Below are positions 48,910 to 57,708 of a stretch of DNA of 64,000 nt, piece by piece. How positions within the stretch are numbered: position 1 is the stretch's first letter; the number at the start of each line of letters is the position of its first letter. The translations under genes and the position numbers were made by a program. The stretch comes from CAVUDO01 sp963740255 (GTDB taxonomy: Bacteria; Actinomycetota; Actinomycetes; Mycobacteriales; Cryptosporangiaceae), in NCBI GenBank assembly GCA_963740255.1, contig CAVUDO010000002.1, positions 930,001 through 994,000 on the forward strand. Reading direction: 5' to 3'. The notes under the pieces are model-generated. The model was not told where the DNA came from. It did no database searches and saw nothing but the letters and a program-made list of their open reading frames with translations.

Positions 48910-51111
48910 TCAGCGGACGCCGGCGACATCCATACCGCGGAGCTCCTTCTTCAGCTCTCTGATCTCGTCGCGCAGCCGGGCCGCGAGCTCGAACTGCAGC
49001 TCCCGGGCAGCGGCGAGCATCTGGTCGTTGAGCTGCTGGATGAGGTCGGCCAGCTCGGCCCGCGCCATCCCCTCGCGACGGGCACCGACGCCCACCGTCG
49101 TCTTCGTGGACAGGCCGGGCACCGGCGACTTGCCGCGGGACTGGCGTCGCCCGGAGCCACCGGAGAGCTGCGCCCCCTCGGTGTCCTCGGCCTCGCGGTA
49201 GATGTCGCCGAGGATGTCGACGATCTTCTTCCGCAGCGGCTGGGGGTCGAGACCGCGTTCGGTGTTGTACGCGATCTGCTTCTCCCGCCGGCGGTTGGTC
49301 TCGTCGATCGCCTGCTTCATCGACCGGGTGACCACGTCGGCGTACATGTGCACCTGGCCGGAGACGTTGCGGGCGGCACGGCCGATGGTCTGGATCAGCG
49401 ACGTGCCCGAGCGGAGGAACCCCTCCTTGTCGGCGTCGAGGATGCTCACCAGCGACACCTCGGGCAGGTCGAGGCCCTCCCGGAGCAGGTTGATGCCGAC
49501 CAGCACGTCGTAGTCGCCCTTGCGCAGCTCGCGCAGCAGTTCCACCCGGCGCAGGGTGTCGACCTCCGAGTGCAGGTAGCGGACCCGGATGCCGAGTTCC
49601 AGGAGATAGTCGGTGAGGTCCTCGGACATCTTCTTGGTCAGGGTGGTGACCAGGACCCGCTCGTCGCGGGCGGCCCGTTCGCGGATCTCGTGCACCAGGT
49701 CGTCGATCTGGCCCTTGGTCGGCTTGACCACGATCTCCGGGTCGACCAGGCCGGTCGGGCGGATCACCTGCTCGACGAACTCCCCCTTGGCCCGCTCCAT
49801 CTCGTACGGCCCGGGGGTCGCGGACATGTAGACGGTCTGGCCGACCCGGTCGAGGAACTCCTCGAACTTCAGCGGCCGGTTGTCCATCGCCGAGGGCAGC
49901 CGGAACCCGAAGTCGACCAGGGTGCGCTTGCGCGACATGTCGCCCTCGTACATGCCGCCGATCTGCGGGATCGACACGTGCGACTCGTCCACGACCAGCA
50001 GGAAGTCGTCGGGGAAGTAGTCGAGCAGGCAGTAGCCCGCCGTGCCGCTGTCGCGGCCGTCGATGTGCCGGGAGTAGTTCTCGATGCCCGAGCAGAAGCC
50101 CACCTGGTGCATCATCTCCAGGTCGTAGGTGGTGCGCATCCGCAGCCGCTGCGCCTCGAGCAGCTTGTTCTGCTTCTCCAGTTCCGCGAGGCGGTCGGCC
50201 AGCTCGGCCTCGATGCCGCGGGTGGCTCGCTGCATCCGCTCCGGACCGGCCACGTAGTGCGTCGCCGGGAAGACGAAGATGACCTCCTGCTCGTCGACGA
50301 CCTCGCCGGTGAGCGGGTTGAGGTGGTAGAGCCGTTCGATCTCGTCGCCGAACATCTCCACCCGCACCGCCAGCTCCTCGTAGGCGGGGATGATCTCGAT
50401 CGTGTCGCCGCGGACCCGGAACGTGCCGCGGGTGAAGTTCAGGTCGTTGCGGGTGTACTGCACGTCGACCAGCCAGCGCAGCAGCTTGTCGCGCTCCACC
50501 GTCTCGCCGACCTTGAGGGTGATGGAGCGGTCGATGTACTCCTGCGGGGTGCCCAGGCCGTAGATGCACGACACGGTGGCGACCACGACGACGTCGCGCC
50601 GGGTGAGCAGCGACATCGTGGCCGAGTGCCGCAGCCGCTCGACCTCGTCGTTGACCGAGGAGTCCTTCTCGATGTAGGTGTCGGTCTGCGGAACGTACGC
50701 CTCGGGCTGGTAGTAGTCGTAGTAGGAGACGAAGTACTCGACGGCGTTGTTGGGGAGCAGCTCGCGGAACTCGTTGGCCAGCTGGGCGGCGAGGGTCTTG
50801 TTGGGCGCGATCACCAGCGTAGGGCGTTGCACCCGCTCGATCAGCCAGGCGGCAGTGGCGGACTTGCCCGTGCCCGTGGCGCCGAGCAGGACGATGTCCT
50901 GCTCACCCGCGCGCACCCGGCGCTCCAGGTCGTCGATCGCGGCGGGCTGGTCGCCGGCGGGGCTGAAGTCGCTGACCACCTCGAACCGGCCGGGCCGGCG
51001 GACGGCGATCTTGTGCGACAGCTCGTTGTGCGCCACCGCCTCGCCCGGCACGGGGCCGACCGAGGTAGCCGCGTCGTCGCGGAGGCTGAGGGGATCGGTT
51101 GCCGGCGCCAT
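48910..51111 (-). CDS. uvrB: Excinuclease ABC subunit B
   Basis: From ATG 51111 the product is 733 aa. It has Walker A GATGTGKSATAAW (about residue 75), the beta-hairpin region YYDYYQPEAYVPQTDTYIEKD, helicase motifs (DESHVSIPQIGG, MSATPGPYE, GINLLREGLDLPEV, QTIGRAARN) and a C-terminal UVR motif (LIQQLNDQML...LRDEIRELKKEL). It verifies damage and recruits UvrC. There is no stop codon between the preceding coaE and this ATG, so the reading frame is continuous for 953 codons. GTGAGGGCC before ATG 51111 and homology of the MAPATDP start to other UvrB N-termini favour independent initiation here. Confidence 0.95.
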   Translation of the reverse strand: MAPATDPLSLRDDAATSVGPVPGEAVAHNELSHKIAVRRPGRFEVVSDFSPAGDQPAAIDDLERRVRAGEQDIVLLGATGTGKSATAAWLIERVQRPTLVIAPNKTLAAQLANEFRELLPNNAVEYFVSYYDYYQPEAYVPQTDTYIEKDSSVNDEVERLRHSATMSLLTRRDVVVVATVSCIYGLGTPQEYIDRSITLKVGETVERDKLLRWLVDVQYTRNDLNFTRGTFRVRGDTIEIIPAYEELAVRVEMFGDEIERLYHLNPLTGEVVDEQEVIFVFPATHYVAGPERMQRATRGIEAELADRLAELEKQNKLLEAQRLRMRTTYDLEMMHQVGFCSGIENYSRHIDGRDSGTAGYCLLDYFPDDFLLVVDESHVSIPQIGGMYEGDMSRKRTLVDFGFRLPSAMDNRPLKFEEFLDRVGQTVYMSATPGPYEMERAKGEFVEQVIRPTGLVDPEIVVKPTKGQIDDLVHEIRERAARDERVLVTTLTKKMSEDLTDYLLELGIRVRYLHSEVDTLRRVELLRELRKGDYDVLVGINLLREGLDLPEVSLVSILDADKEGFLRSGTSLIQTIGRAARNVSGQVHMYADVVTRSMKQAIDETNRRREKQIAYNTERGLDPQPLRKKIVDILGDIYREAEDTEGAQLSGGSGRRQSRGKSPVPGLSTKTTVGVGARREGMARAELADLIQQLNDQMLAAARELQFELAARLRDEIRELKKELRGMDVAGVR

Positions 51112-51771
51112 GGCCCTCACGGTACGTCGCCCCACCGACAGATCGTCAGTCGCCGGCGGCGGCGTGGGGCGGCTCCGCGCACACGGGGCGAACCGCTCGC
51201 GCCACAGGGCGTCCACCGCGGCGTGCAGTGCCTCCCTCCCGCCGTCGTTGACCAGCACCACGTCGGCGACGGCCCTCCGGTCGGCGTCGGAGGCCTGCGC
51301 CGCGATCCGTTCCCGGGCGGCGTCCTCGGTCATCCCGCGGGTCTCGACCAGCCGCCGGATCCGCGCCGCGGCCGGAGCCTCCACCACGACCACCACGTCA
51401 TAGGCCGGCGCGAGGCCGTTCTCCACCAGCAGCGGGACGTCGTGGACGACCACCGCCGCCGGCGCGGCCGCCGCCAGCAGCTCGGCGGTCCGTGCGGCCA
51501 CCAGCGGGTGCACGATCGCGTTCAGCCGGGCCAGTTCGGCGCCCTCGCCGAAGACCCGGGCCGCCAGCGCCGGCCGATCCAGCGACCCGTCCGCACGCAG
51601 GACGCCGGCGCCGAACGCCGCGACGACGGCCGCCAGCCCCGGGGTCCCCGGCTCCACCGCCTCACGGGCGAGCAGGTCGGCGTCGATCACCACTGCACCG
51701 TGCCGAGCCAGCCGCGCGGCCACCGCCGACTTGCCCGCCCCGATCCCGCCTGTCAATCCGACCCTGAGCAC
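51112..51771 (-). CDS. coaE: Dephospho-CoA kinase (frame open into uvrB)
   Basis: The frame starts at 51771 with VGLTGGIGAGKSAVAARL (P-loop), then VIDADLLAREAVEPGT, VVHDVPLLVENGLAPAYDVVVVV and SDADRRAVADVVLVNDGG. This is a complete CoaE of about 200 residues phosphorylating dephospho-CoA in the last step of CoA synthesis. After it comes a polar linker of about 20 residues and then UvrB in the same frame, with no stop. Either a CoaE-UvrB fusion is made, or coaE lost its own stop and uvrB starts internally. rpsA-coaE-uvrB order is usual in actinobacteria; here a quinone oxidoreductase is inserted after rpsA. Confidence 0.9.
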
Positions 51772-51790
51772 GGGGTCATCCTCGCAGGCC

Positions 51791-52774
51791 CTAGGCGTCC
51801 AGGGTCACCAGCACGCGCCCGGGACCCCTGGGTCGCTCGACGGCCTCGTGCGCGGCGGCGATCCCGGCCAGCGGGAAGCGGGCGGCGATCGGTACCCGCA
51901 GACGCCGCTCGGCCAGACAGGACGTGAGGTCGGCCGCCGCCCGCTGTTTCGCCATCGCCGGGAAGTCGTCGCTGCCGAGCAGGTGCAGGGTCGCGTCGGC
52001 GAAGCAGAGCGGCCAGTAGGGCACCGCCGGGTGGGCGTTTCCGGTGGAGTAGGACGAGATGACGCCGCCGACCGCGAGCACGGCGGCGTCCAGCGCGATG
52101 TTGGCGTCGAACGCGACCTCGACGATGCGCTGAACACCGTCGGGACACAGCGCCCGGATCCGCCCGGCCAGGTCGGGCTCGTCGGTCACCAGCACGTCGG
52201 ACGCACCGTACGCCCGCGCGGCGGCCACCTGGTCGGCGGAGCGGACGGTGGCCAGCACCCGGGCGTCCTGCCACGCGGCCAGCTGGACCGCGACGCTGCC
52301 CACCGCGCCCGTGCCACCGGCGACCAGCACCGTCTGGCCGGTGACCGGCCCGTCCCCGCAGACCGCCCGGTGTGCCGTGATCCCGGGGATGCCCAGGCAG
52401 GCACCCTGGTCGAAGGACACGCCGTCGGGCAGTGGCACCGCGTGATCGGCCGGCACGGCGACGTACTCCGCGGCGGTGCCGAACGCGCGGTAGGACTGGG
52501 CGCCGAAACACCACACCCGCTGGCCCACCCGGCCGGCCGGCACGTCGGCCCCGACGGCGTCCACCACGCCGGCGCCGTCGCTGTGCGGGATCACCCGCGG
52601 GTAGGGCATGGCGCCGCCCGTCCAGCCGCGCCGCTTCTTCACGTCGCCGGTGTTCACCCCGGACGCGTGCAGCCGGATCCGGACCTGCCCCGGGCCGGGC
52701 ACCACGTCGGGCAGCTCGCCGACGGTCAGCACGTCGGCCGCCGGTCCGGTGCGGTCGTACCAGGCAGCCTTCAT
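51791..52774 (-). CDS. NADPH:quinone oxidoreductase (MDR family)
   Basis: This 327-aa medium-chain dehydrogenase/reductase has a GroES-like N-terminus (GQVRIRLHASGVNTGDVKKRRG, VIPHSDGAGVVDAVG). The nucleotide-binding segment is VLVAGGTGAVGSVAVQLA (AxxGxxG), followed by RIVEVAFD. The catalytic zinc cysteines are absent, as in zinc-independent quinone oxidoreductases (QOR). It reduces quinones with NADPH in the cytoplasm. It is on the same strand between rpsA and coaE but separated from rpsA by a strong hairpin, so it probably has its own promoter or serves coaE-uvrB. Confidence 0.9.
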   Translation of the reverse strand: MKAAWYDRTGPAADVLTVGELPDVVPGPGQVRIRLHASGVNTGDVKKRRGWTGGAMPYPRVIPHSDGAGVVDAVGADVPAGRVGQRVWCFGAQSYRAFGTAAEYVAVPADHAVPLPDGVSFDQGACLGIPGITAHRAVCGDGPVTGQTVLVAGGTGAVGSVAVQLAAWQDARVLATVRSADQVAAARAYGASDVLVTDEPDLAGRIRALCPDGVQRIVEVAFDANIALDAAVLAVGGVISSYSTGNAHPAVPYWPLCFADATLHLLGSDDFPAMAKQRAAADLTSCLAERRLRVPIAARFPLAGIAAAHEAVERPRGPGRVLVTLDA

Positions 52775-52818
52775 CGTTCCCGCTTCCTCACGCGACGCCC
52801 GTCGGGCAGCGGACGGAC

Positions 52819-52852
52819 GACGGGCCCGACCGGCGAACCGGTCGGACCCGTC
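52819..52852 (-). terminator. Strong terminator behind rpsA
   Basis: A 15-bp stem (GACGGGTCCGACCGG / CCGGTCGGGCCCGTC on the minus strand) contains one U-G pair and is closed by a TTCG tetraloop. It starts 19 nt after the rpsA stop. There is no U-tract. It is the most stable simple hairpin I found. Confidence 0.8.
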
Positions 52853-52870
52853 CTGAACCTCAGTGCAGCG

Positions 52871-54367
52871 TCAGCTCCGGCCGCCCGCCAGCTTCTCGCG
52901 CAGCGCGGCCAGCGCCTCGTCGGTCGCGAGGGTGCCCGTGGCCACCACCGCTTCCTCGGCCGGGGCGGCCGCGCCTCCGGCCGTCGCCGCCGGCACGCTG
53001 CCGGAGGAGTACGAGGTCTCCTCCGCCGCGGCCGCCTCAGCCGCACGGGCCTCGGTGATCTGCTTCTGGTGGGCGTCGAAACGGGTCTTGGCCTCGGCGT
53101 ACTGCCGCTCCCACTCCTCGCGCTGCTTGTCGTACCCCTCGAGCCAGTCGTTGGTCTCGGGGTCGAAGCCCTCGGGGTAGACGTAGGCGCCGGCCTCGTC
53201 GTAGGTGGCCGTCATGCCGTACTGGGTCGGGTCGAACGCGGCCTCCTCGCCGGCGGACTCGTTGGCCTGCTTGAGCGAGAGCGAGATCCGGCGACGCTCT
53301 AGGTCGATGTCGATGACCTTGACGATGATCTCGTCGCCGACGTTGACGACCTGCTCGGGGATCTCCACGTGCCGTTCGGCCAGCTCGGAGATGTGCACCA
53401 GGCCCTCGATGCCCTCGTCCACCCGGACGAACGCGCCGAAGGGCACCAACTTGGTGACCCGGCCGGGAACGACCTGGCCGATCTGGTGGGTGCGGGCGAA
53501 CTGGCGCCACGGGTCTTCCTGAGTGGCCTTGAGCGAGAGGGAGACGCGCTCGCGGTCCAGGTCGACGTCGAGCACCTCGACCTCGACCTCCTGGCCCACC
53601 TCGACGACCTCGGACGGGTGGTCGATGTGCTTCCAGGAGAGCTCGGAGACGTGCACCAGGCCGTCCACGCCGCCCAGGTCGACGAACGCGCCGAAGTTGA
53701 CGATCGAGGAGACGACGCCCTTGCGGACCTGGCCCTTCTGCAGCTTGTTGAGGAACTCGCTGCGGACCTCGGACTGGGTCTGCTCCAACCACTGGCGGCG
53801 GGACAGGACCACGTTGTTGCGGTTCTTGTCCAGCTCGATGATCTTGGCTTCGAGCTCCCGCCCCACGTAGGGCTGCAGGTCGCGCACCCGGCGCATCTCG
53901 ACCAGGGAGGCGGGCAGGAAGCCGCGCAAGCCGATGTCGAGGATCAGACCGCCCTTGACGACCTCGATGACGGTGCCGGTGACCACGCCGTCGGTGTCCT
54001 TGATCTTCTCGATCGTGCCCCACGCCCGCTCGTACTGCGCGCGCTTCTTGGAGAGGATCAGGCGGCCTTCCTTGTCCTCCTTCTGGAGAACCAGGGCCTC
54101 GATGTGGTCGCCGACGGTCACGACCTCGTTCGGGTCGACGTCGTGCTTGATCGACAGCTCACGAGAGGGGATGACACCCTCGGTCTTGTAGCCGATGTCG
54201 AGCAGGACCTCGTCCCGGTCGACCTTCACGATCGTGCCCTCGACGATGTCGCCGTCGTTGAAGTACTTGATGGTCTCGTCGATCGCGGCGAGGAAGGCCT
54301 CTTCCGAACCGATGTCGTTGACCGCTACCTGCGGGGTGGTCGGCTGGGCCTCGGTGCTGCTCGTCAT
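52871..54367 (-). CDS. rpsA: 30S ribosomal protein S1
   Basis: This 498-aa protein has four S1 RNA-binding domains (about residues 37-106, 124-190, 207-276 and 293-362). Their consensus starts include GDIVEGTIVKVDRDEVLLDIGYKTEG and GQVRKGVVSSIVNFGAFVDLGG. A Gly/Ala/Glu-rich tail follows, the actinobacterial short form of S1. It binds mRNA at the ribosome and, in mycobacteria, tmRNA. ATG 54367 (MTSSTEA) is preferred; a longer frame upstream runs into the promoter region. It is followed by a strong terminator and has a promoter about 165 nt upstream. Confidence 0.96.
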   Translation of the reverse strand: MTSSTEAQPTTPQVAVNDIGSEEAFLAAIDETIKYFNDGDIVEGTIVKVDRDEVLLDIGYKTEGVIPSRELSIKHDVDPNEVVTVGDHIEALVLQKEDKEGRLILSKKRAQYERAWGTIEKIKDTDGVVTGTVIEVVKGGLILDIGLRGFLPASLVEMRRVRDLQPYVGRELEAKIIELDKNRNNVVLSRRQWLEQTQSEVRSEFLNKLQKGQVRKGVVSSIVNFGAFVDLGGVDGLVHVSELSWKHIDHPSEVVEVGQEVEVEVLDVDLDRERVSLSLKATQEDPWRQFARTHQIGQVVPGRVTKLVPFGAFVRVDEGIEGLVHISELAERHVEIPEQVVNVGDEIIVKVIDIDLERRRISLSLKQANESAGEEAAFDPTQYGMTATYDEAGAYVYPEGFDPETNDWLEGYDKQREEWERQYAEAKTRFDAHQKQITEARAAEAAAAEETSYSSGSVPAATAGGAAAPAEEAVVATGTLATDEALAALREKLAGGRS

Positions 54368-54530
54368 GTGGGCGGATGCTCCGAATGGGTACTGGGCGTA
54401 GAACGGTGCGCCGGGGACCCCGCCGCGAGTCACGATCAGCGGCTGGAGGTACGACCACGGAACCGTCAACGACACGACGAATGCGAGCCTGCTCCCTACC
54501 GAGGCACGGCGAGCCCACAGCGCAGTCAGC

Positions 54531-54561
54531 AGCCTACCGTGCGCGAGGCGGCACGGTCCAA
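54531..54561 (-). promoter_or_regulatory. Candidate promoter of rpsA
   Basis: On the minus strand TTGGAC (54561-54556) and TAGGCT (54536-54531) are separated by 19 nt. A start near 54524 would leave a leader of about 155 nt, consistent with autogenous control known for S1 in other bacteria. Confidence 0.45.
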
Positions 54562-54606
54562 CCCGCCGGCCCGGTCAGCGGGTGCCGCGCCCGCCCGAGA
54601 CATGCC

Positions 54607-55608
54607 CTAGTCGTGCGGGACGGACGCCCCCGTCGTGGGCGCGCCGGCCACGTGGCCAGGCGAGCCGGGGTTCGGCGGCTGCGGGGGTGCGTGGGCGGCC
54701 GAGGCGTCGGCTGGCCGCAGCAGCAGCGCGATGCCCGCCAGCAGCATGACGACCCCGAACAGGCCGGCGACCAGCGGGAGGATCGAGGTCAACCGCGCGA
54801 TCGTGCCCTTGGAGCTCTGCGCGGCGGCGACCTGCTTCTTGATCGTCTCGTCGTCGAAGACGAGGTTCGCCTCCAGCACGGTGACGGCGTCCTCGCCGTT
54901 CTCGTCCCGCAGCGTCTGCTTCTGCTCCTCCTGGCCCTTCACGATGACGCCGGAGTCCGGCTCCACCCAGATCGACCGGAGGTTGGTGTAGTAGCGGTCG
55001 ACGGTCACCGAGGGCTTGTCGCTCTTCACCAGCGAGCCGGGGACCTCCAGCTCGGACACCTTGACCGGGTCGACCGCCACCTGGAACAGGTAGGTGCTCA
55101 GCCCGTTGATCCGCTCGGTCCGGACGTAGCGGGCCTTGTACGGCCGCTTGGCGGTGATGTCGAAGTAGGTGTAGTCGCGCTTCTCGGTGCCGATCGGGAA
55201 CTTGTAGGTGAGGCCCTTGTGCGCGACCGGCGCGCCGTTGACCGACTCGTCGCAGCACGCGATCGCCTCGCCGGTGCGGCGGTCGGTGGCGACCCGGTCG
55301 CTGGTGAGGGTGAGCTCCTTGCCGCTGCCGTCGGTGACCCGGACGAACACGTCCAGCACCACCCGGTCGACGGAACCGCGCTTGGTGTCGCTGCGGACGG
55401 CCCGGGTGGCCTCGAGGTCGACCCCCTGCCGCTCGCTGAGCGTGGCGGCGTCGAAGACGGTGGCGCCGCTGGCCGTCGCCGTCGTCGTCGAGTACTGGTC
55501 GAGAGGTGTCTTGACCAGCGCCGACGCCACGTAGGTGGGCAGCAGGATCGCCACCACGATCAGGAATGCACCGAGCGCCACCAGTACGGTACCCACGACA
55601 CGACGCAT
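54607..55608 (-). CDS. DUF3068 (PorA-like) membrane protein
   Basis: This 333-aa protein has an N-terminal helix (VVGTVLVALGAFLIVVAILLP), a large extracytoplasmic beta-rich domain with a CC pair (IACCDESVNG) and DYTYFDITAKRPYKARYV. A second helix (SILPLVAGLFGVVMLLAGIALLL) precedes a Pro-rich tail. It matches the DUF3068 family, which includes mycobacterial Rv0227c, an envelope protein needed for virulence, in the same gene neighbourhood as the acyltransferase and methyltransferase found here. ATG 55608 follows AGAGG. It is divergent from the glycosyltransferase-like gene. Confidence 0.85.
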   Translation of the reverse strand: MRRVVGTVLVALGAFLIVVAILLPTYVASALVKTPLDQYSTTTATASGATVFDAATLSERQGVDLEATRAVRSDTKRGSVDRVVLDVFVRVTDGSGKELTLTSDRVATDRRTGEAIACCDESVNGAPVAHKGLTYKFPIGTEKRDYTYFDITAKRPYKARYVRTERINGLSTYLFQVAVDPVKVSELEVPGSLVKSDKPSVTVDRYYTNLRSIWVEPDSGVIVKGQEEQKQTLRDENGEDAVTVLEANLVFDDETIKKQVAAAQSSKGTIARLTSILPLVAGLFGVVMLLAGIALLLRPADASAAHAPPQPPNPGSPGHVAGAPTTGASVPHD

Positions 55609-55809
55609 GACGTTTCCTCTCCCGCAGGGCCGCTGATCCGCGATGCGGATCACCCCGATCGGGCGGAGGTTACCAGTCAGTCACATCGTCGCGGGGCAAC
55701 CTGCGCGAAGCTCGTCCGACTGTCCGACCAGGAACGTCCGAAAGAAACGTATCTGCCCCGGCAGCCGGCAGTGGCGGGCTTCGCCGGCGCGGTCCGACCA
55801 GGAGGACGA

Positions 55810-57708
55810 GTGGCGAAGGCAACGGCGGGCACGGCCTCCGCGCCGGCGGCCGCGGAACCGGGTCCGGCCGCGGCGACGGCCCCGGCGAGGGCGGGCCGAC
55901 GGGTCCGGCTGCGTGGGGCGGACCGCGGCGCGGCGGCGCTGGTCGGCCTGCACCTGGGCCTGCTCGGCTGGGCCGCGTTCGGCGGCTCGTTCCTGGGCGA
56001 CGACCTGGTCCGGTCCACCGAGGCCGCCCGCGCCCCGCTCGACTGGGACTATCTGACCACCGACGTCTACGGCCACCTCGCTCCCGGCTACCGGCTGACC
56101 TTCTGGCTGCAGAACCAGGTGTTCCCGCTCGACCACGATGCGGCCGTGGTGGCCCTGCTCGCGCTGCAGGCGCTCACCGCGCTGCTGGCCTGGCGCCTGT
56201 TCCGCGAGCTGTTCGGACCGGCCCGCGCGCTGGTGCCGCTGGTGCTGTACCTGTTCAGCGCGCTCGCGCTGCCGTCGTTCCTGTGGTGGTCGAGCGCGGT
56301 GAACCTGGTGCCGTGCCACCTGGCGATGCTGGCCGCGACGCTGGGCCACCTGCGGGTGCTCCGGCACGGCAGCCGGGCCGCCGCGGTGGGGGTGGCCGGG
56401 TCCGTCGCGGTCGGGATGCTGTTCTGGGAGAAGACCGCGCTGGTGCTGGTCGTGCTGCCGCTGCTCACCCTCGTACTGACCGGGGGCGGGCCGGCCGCCC
56501 GGTTCGCGCGGCTCCGGGGCCTGTGGTGGGCCTGGCTCGGCTACGCGGCGCCCGTCCTCGGGCTGGCCGTGCCCTACCTGGCCGGCGCCTACCAGTCCCC
56601 GTCCGGCGGCGTCACGGTCACCGAGGGGCTGGACGTCCTGGGCGTGACGGTGTGGGAGGCGGTGCTGCCGGCCGTGGTCGGGGGGCCGCTGGACTGGTCG
56701 CCGGTCGGGCTGTACTTCGCTGTCGGCACGCCGCCGCCGTGGTTGCCCTGGCTCGGGCTCACCGTCGTGGCCGTGCTGGCCGTGGTGTGCGTGCGGCGCC
56801 GGCGCGGCCGGTCGCTGGAGGTGCTCGCACTGGTGGGCGTTCCGGTCGTTCTCACCGCCGTTCTCACCGCCGCCGGCCGGTTCGACGCGTTCGGGTTGAC
56901 CGTCGCGCGGGACTACCGCTACGCCAGCGACCTGCTGGTGCCGCTCGCCCTGGCCGTCGGTCTCGCGCTGTGGCCGGCCGGACCGGAAGTCGCCGGCGCG
57001 TCGGCCGCCGGGCCGTCGCGTCACGGGCGGGCCGGCGGCGTCGTCCTGTCCACGGTGTGCGCCGGGGTGGTCGCCGTGTCGGTGCTGAGCACCGTCGCCT
57101 ACACCCGGATCTGGCACCGCAACCCGGTCGGCGAGTACCTCGCGCACGCCCGGGAGGCGATGCGGTACACCTCCGACGAGGCGCAGCCGGTGCTCTACGA
57201 CGCCACCGTGCCCCCGGGCCTGCTCGAACCGGTCTACGCCCCGTACAACCACCCGTCGCAGATCCTCGCGCCGCTGCGGCGCCAGGCCCGGTACGACGAC
57301 CCGTACACGCCGCCGGGGATCCTCGACGACCGGGGACGCGCCGGTCCGGCCCGCTTCGACGTCGCCACGCGCTCCCGACCCGGCCCGGCCGGCGCGTGCA
57401 ACTGGTTCGCCGACACGGGCGCGGTCACCGTCCCGCTCGAACGCGACCTGCCGACGGCGTACTGGACGGTCAAGGTGTACTTCCTGGCCAGCGCGCCCAC
57501 CCCCGCGAGCGTCCTGGTCACCGACGGCGACACCGACGACCTGTTCCCCACCTTCGTCTCCCCCGGCCGGTCCGACCTGCCCCAGGGTCTCGGCGTGCTC
57601 TACGCCCACACCTCCCAGACCACCGTCGGCGAGGTGCGGCTGCAGGATCTGCGCGAGGATCTGTGCGTGCTCAAGGTCGAGGTCGGTCAGCCGGTGGCGG
57701 TCCGGTGA
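55810..57708 (+). CDS. GT-C-like polytopic membrane protein
   Basis: This 632-aa protein starts at GTG 55810 behind AGGAGG. After a low-complexity N-terminus it has about ten membrane helices. The first loop contains FLGDDLV (paired Asp), where GT-C glycosyltransferases place their metal/donor-binding acidic residues. A soluble C-terminal domain follows (about 480-630, with LYDATVPPGLLEPVYAPYNHPSQIL). This fits a polyprenol-phosphate-sugar-dependent transferase acting outside the membrane, in arabinan or mannan assembly. Its stop overlaps the acyltransferase start by 4 nt. Exact linkage unknown. Confidence 0.65.
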   Translation: MAKATAGTASAPAAAEPGPAAATAPARAGRRVRLRGADRGAAALVGLHLGLLGWAAFGGSFLGDDLVRSTEAARAPLDWDYLTTDVYGHLAPGYRLTFWLQNQVFPLDHDAAVVALLALQALTALLAWRLFRELFGPARALVPLVLYLFSALALPSFLWWSSAVNLVPCHLAMLAATLGHLRVLRHGSRAAAVGVAGSVAVGMLFWEKTALVLVVLPLLTLVLTGGGPAARFARLRGLWWAWLGYAAPVLGLAVPYLAGAYQSPSGGVTVTEGLDVLGVTVWEAVLPAVVGGPLDWSPVGLYFAVGTPPPWLPWLGLTVVAVLAVVCVRRRRGRSLEVLALVGVPVVLTAVLTAAGRFDAFGLTVARDYRYASDLLVPLALAVGLALWPAGPEVAGASAAGPSRHGRAGGVVLSTVCAGVVAVSVLSTVAYTRIWHRNPVGEYLAHAREAMRYTSDEAQPVLYDATVPPGLLEPVYAPYNHPSQILAPLRRQARYDDPYTPPGILDDRGRAGPARFDVATRSRPGPAGACNWFADTGAVTVPLERDLPTAYWTVKVYFLASAPTPASVLVTDGDTDDLFPTFVSPGRSDLPQGLGVLYAHTSQTTVGEVRLQDLREDLCVLKVEVGQPVAVR

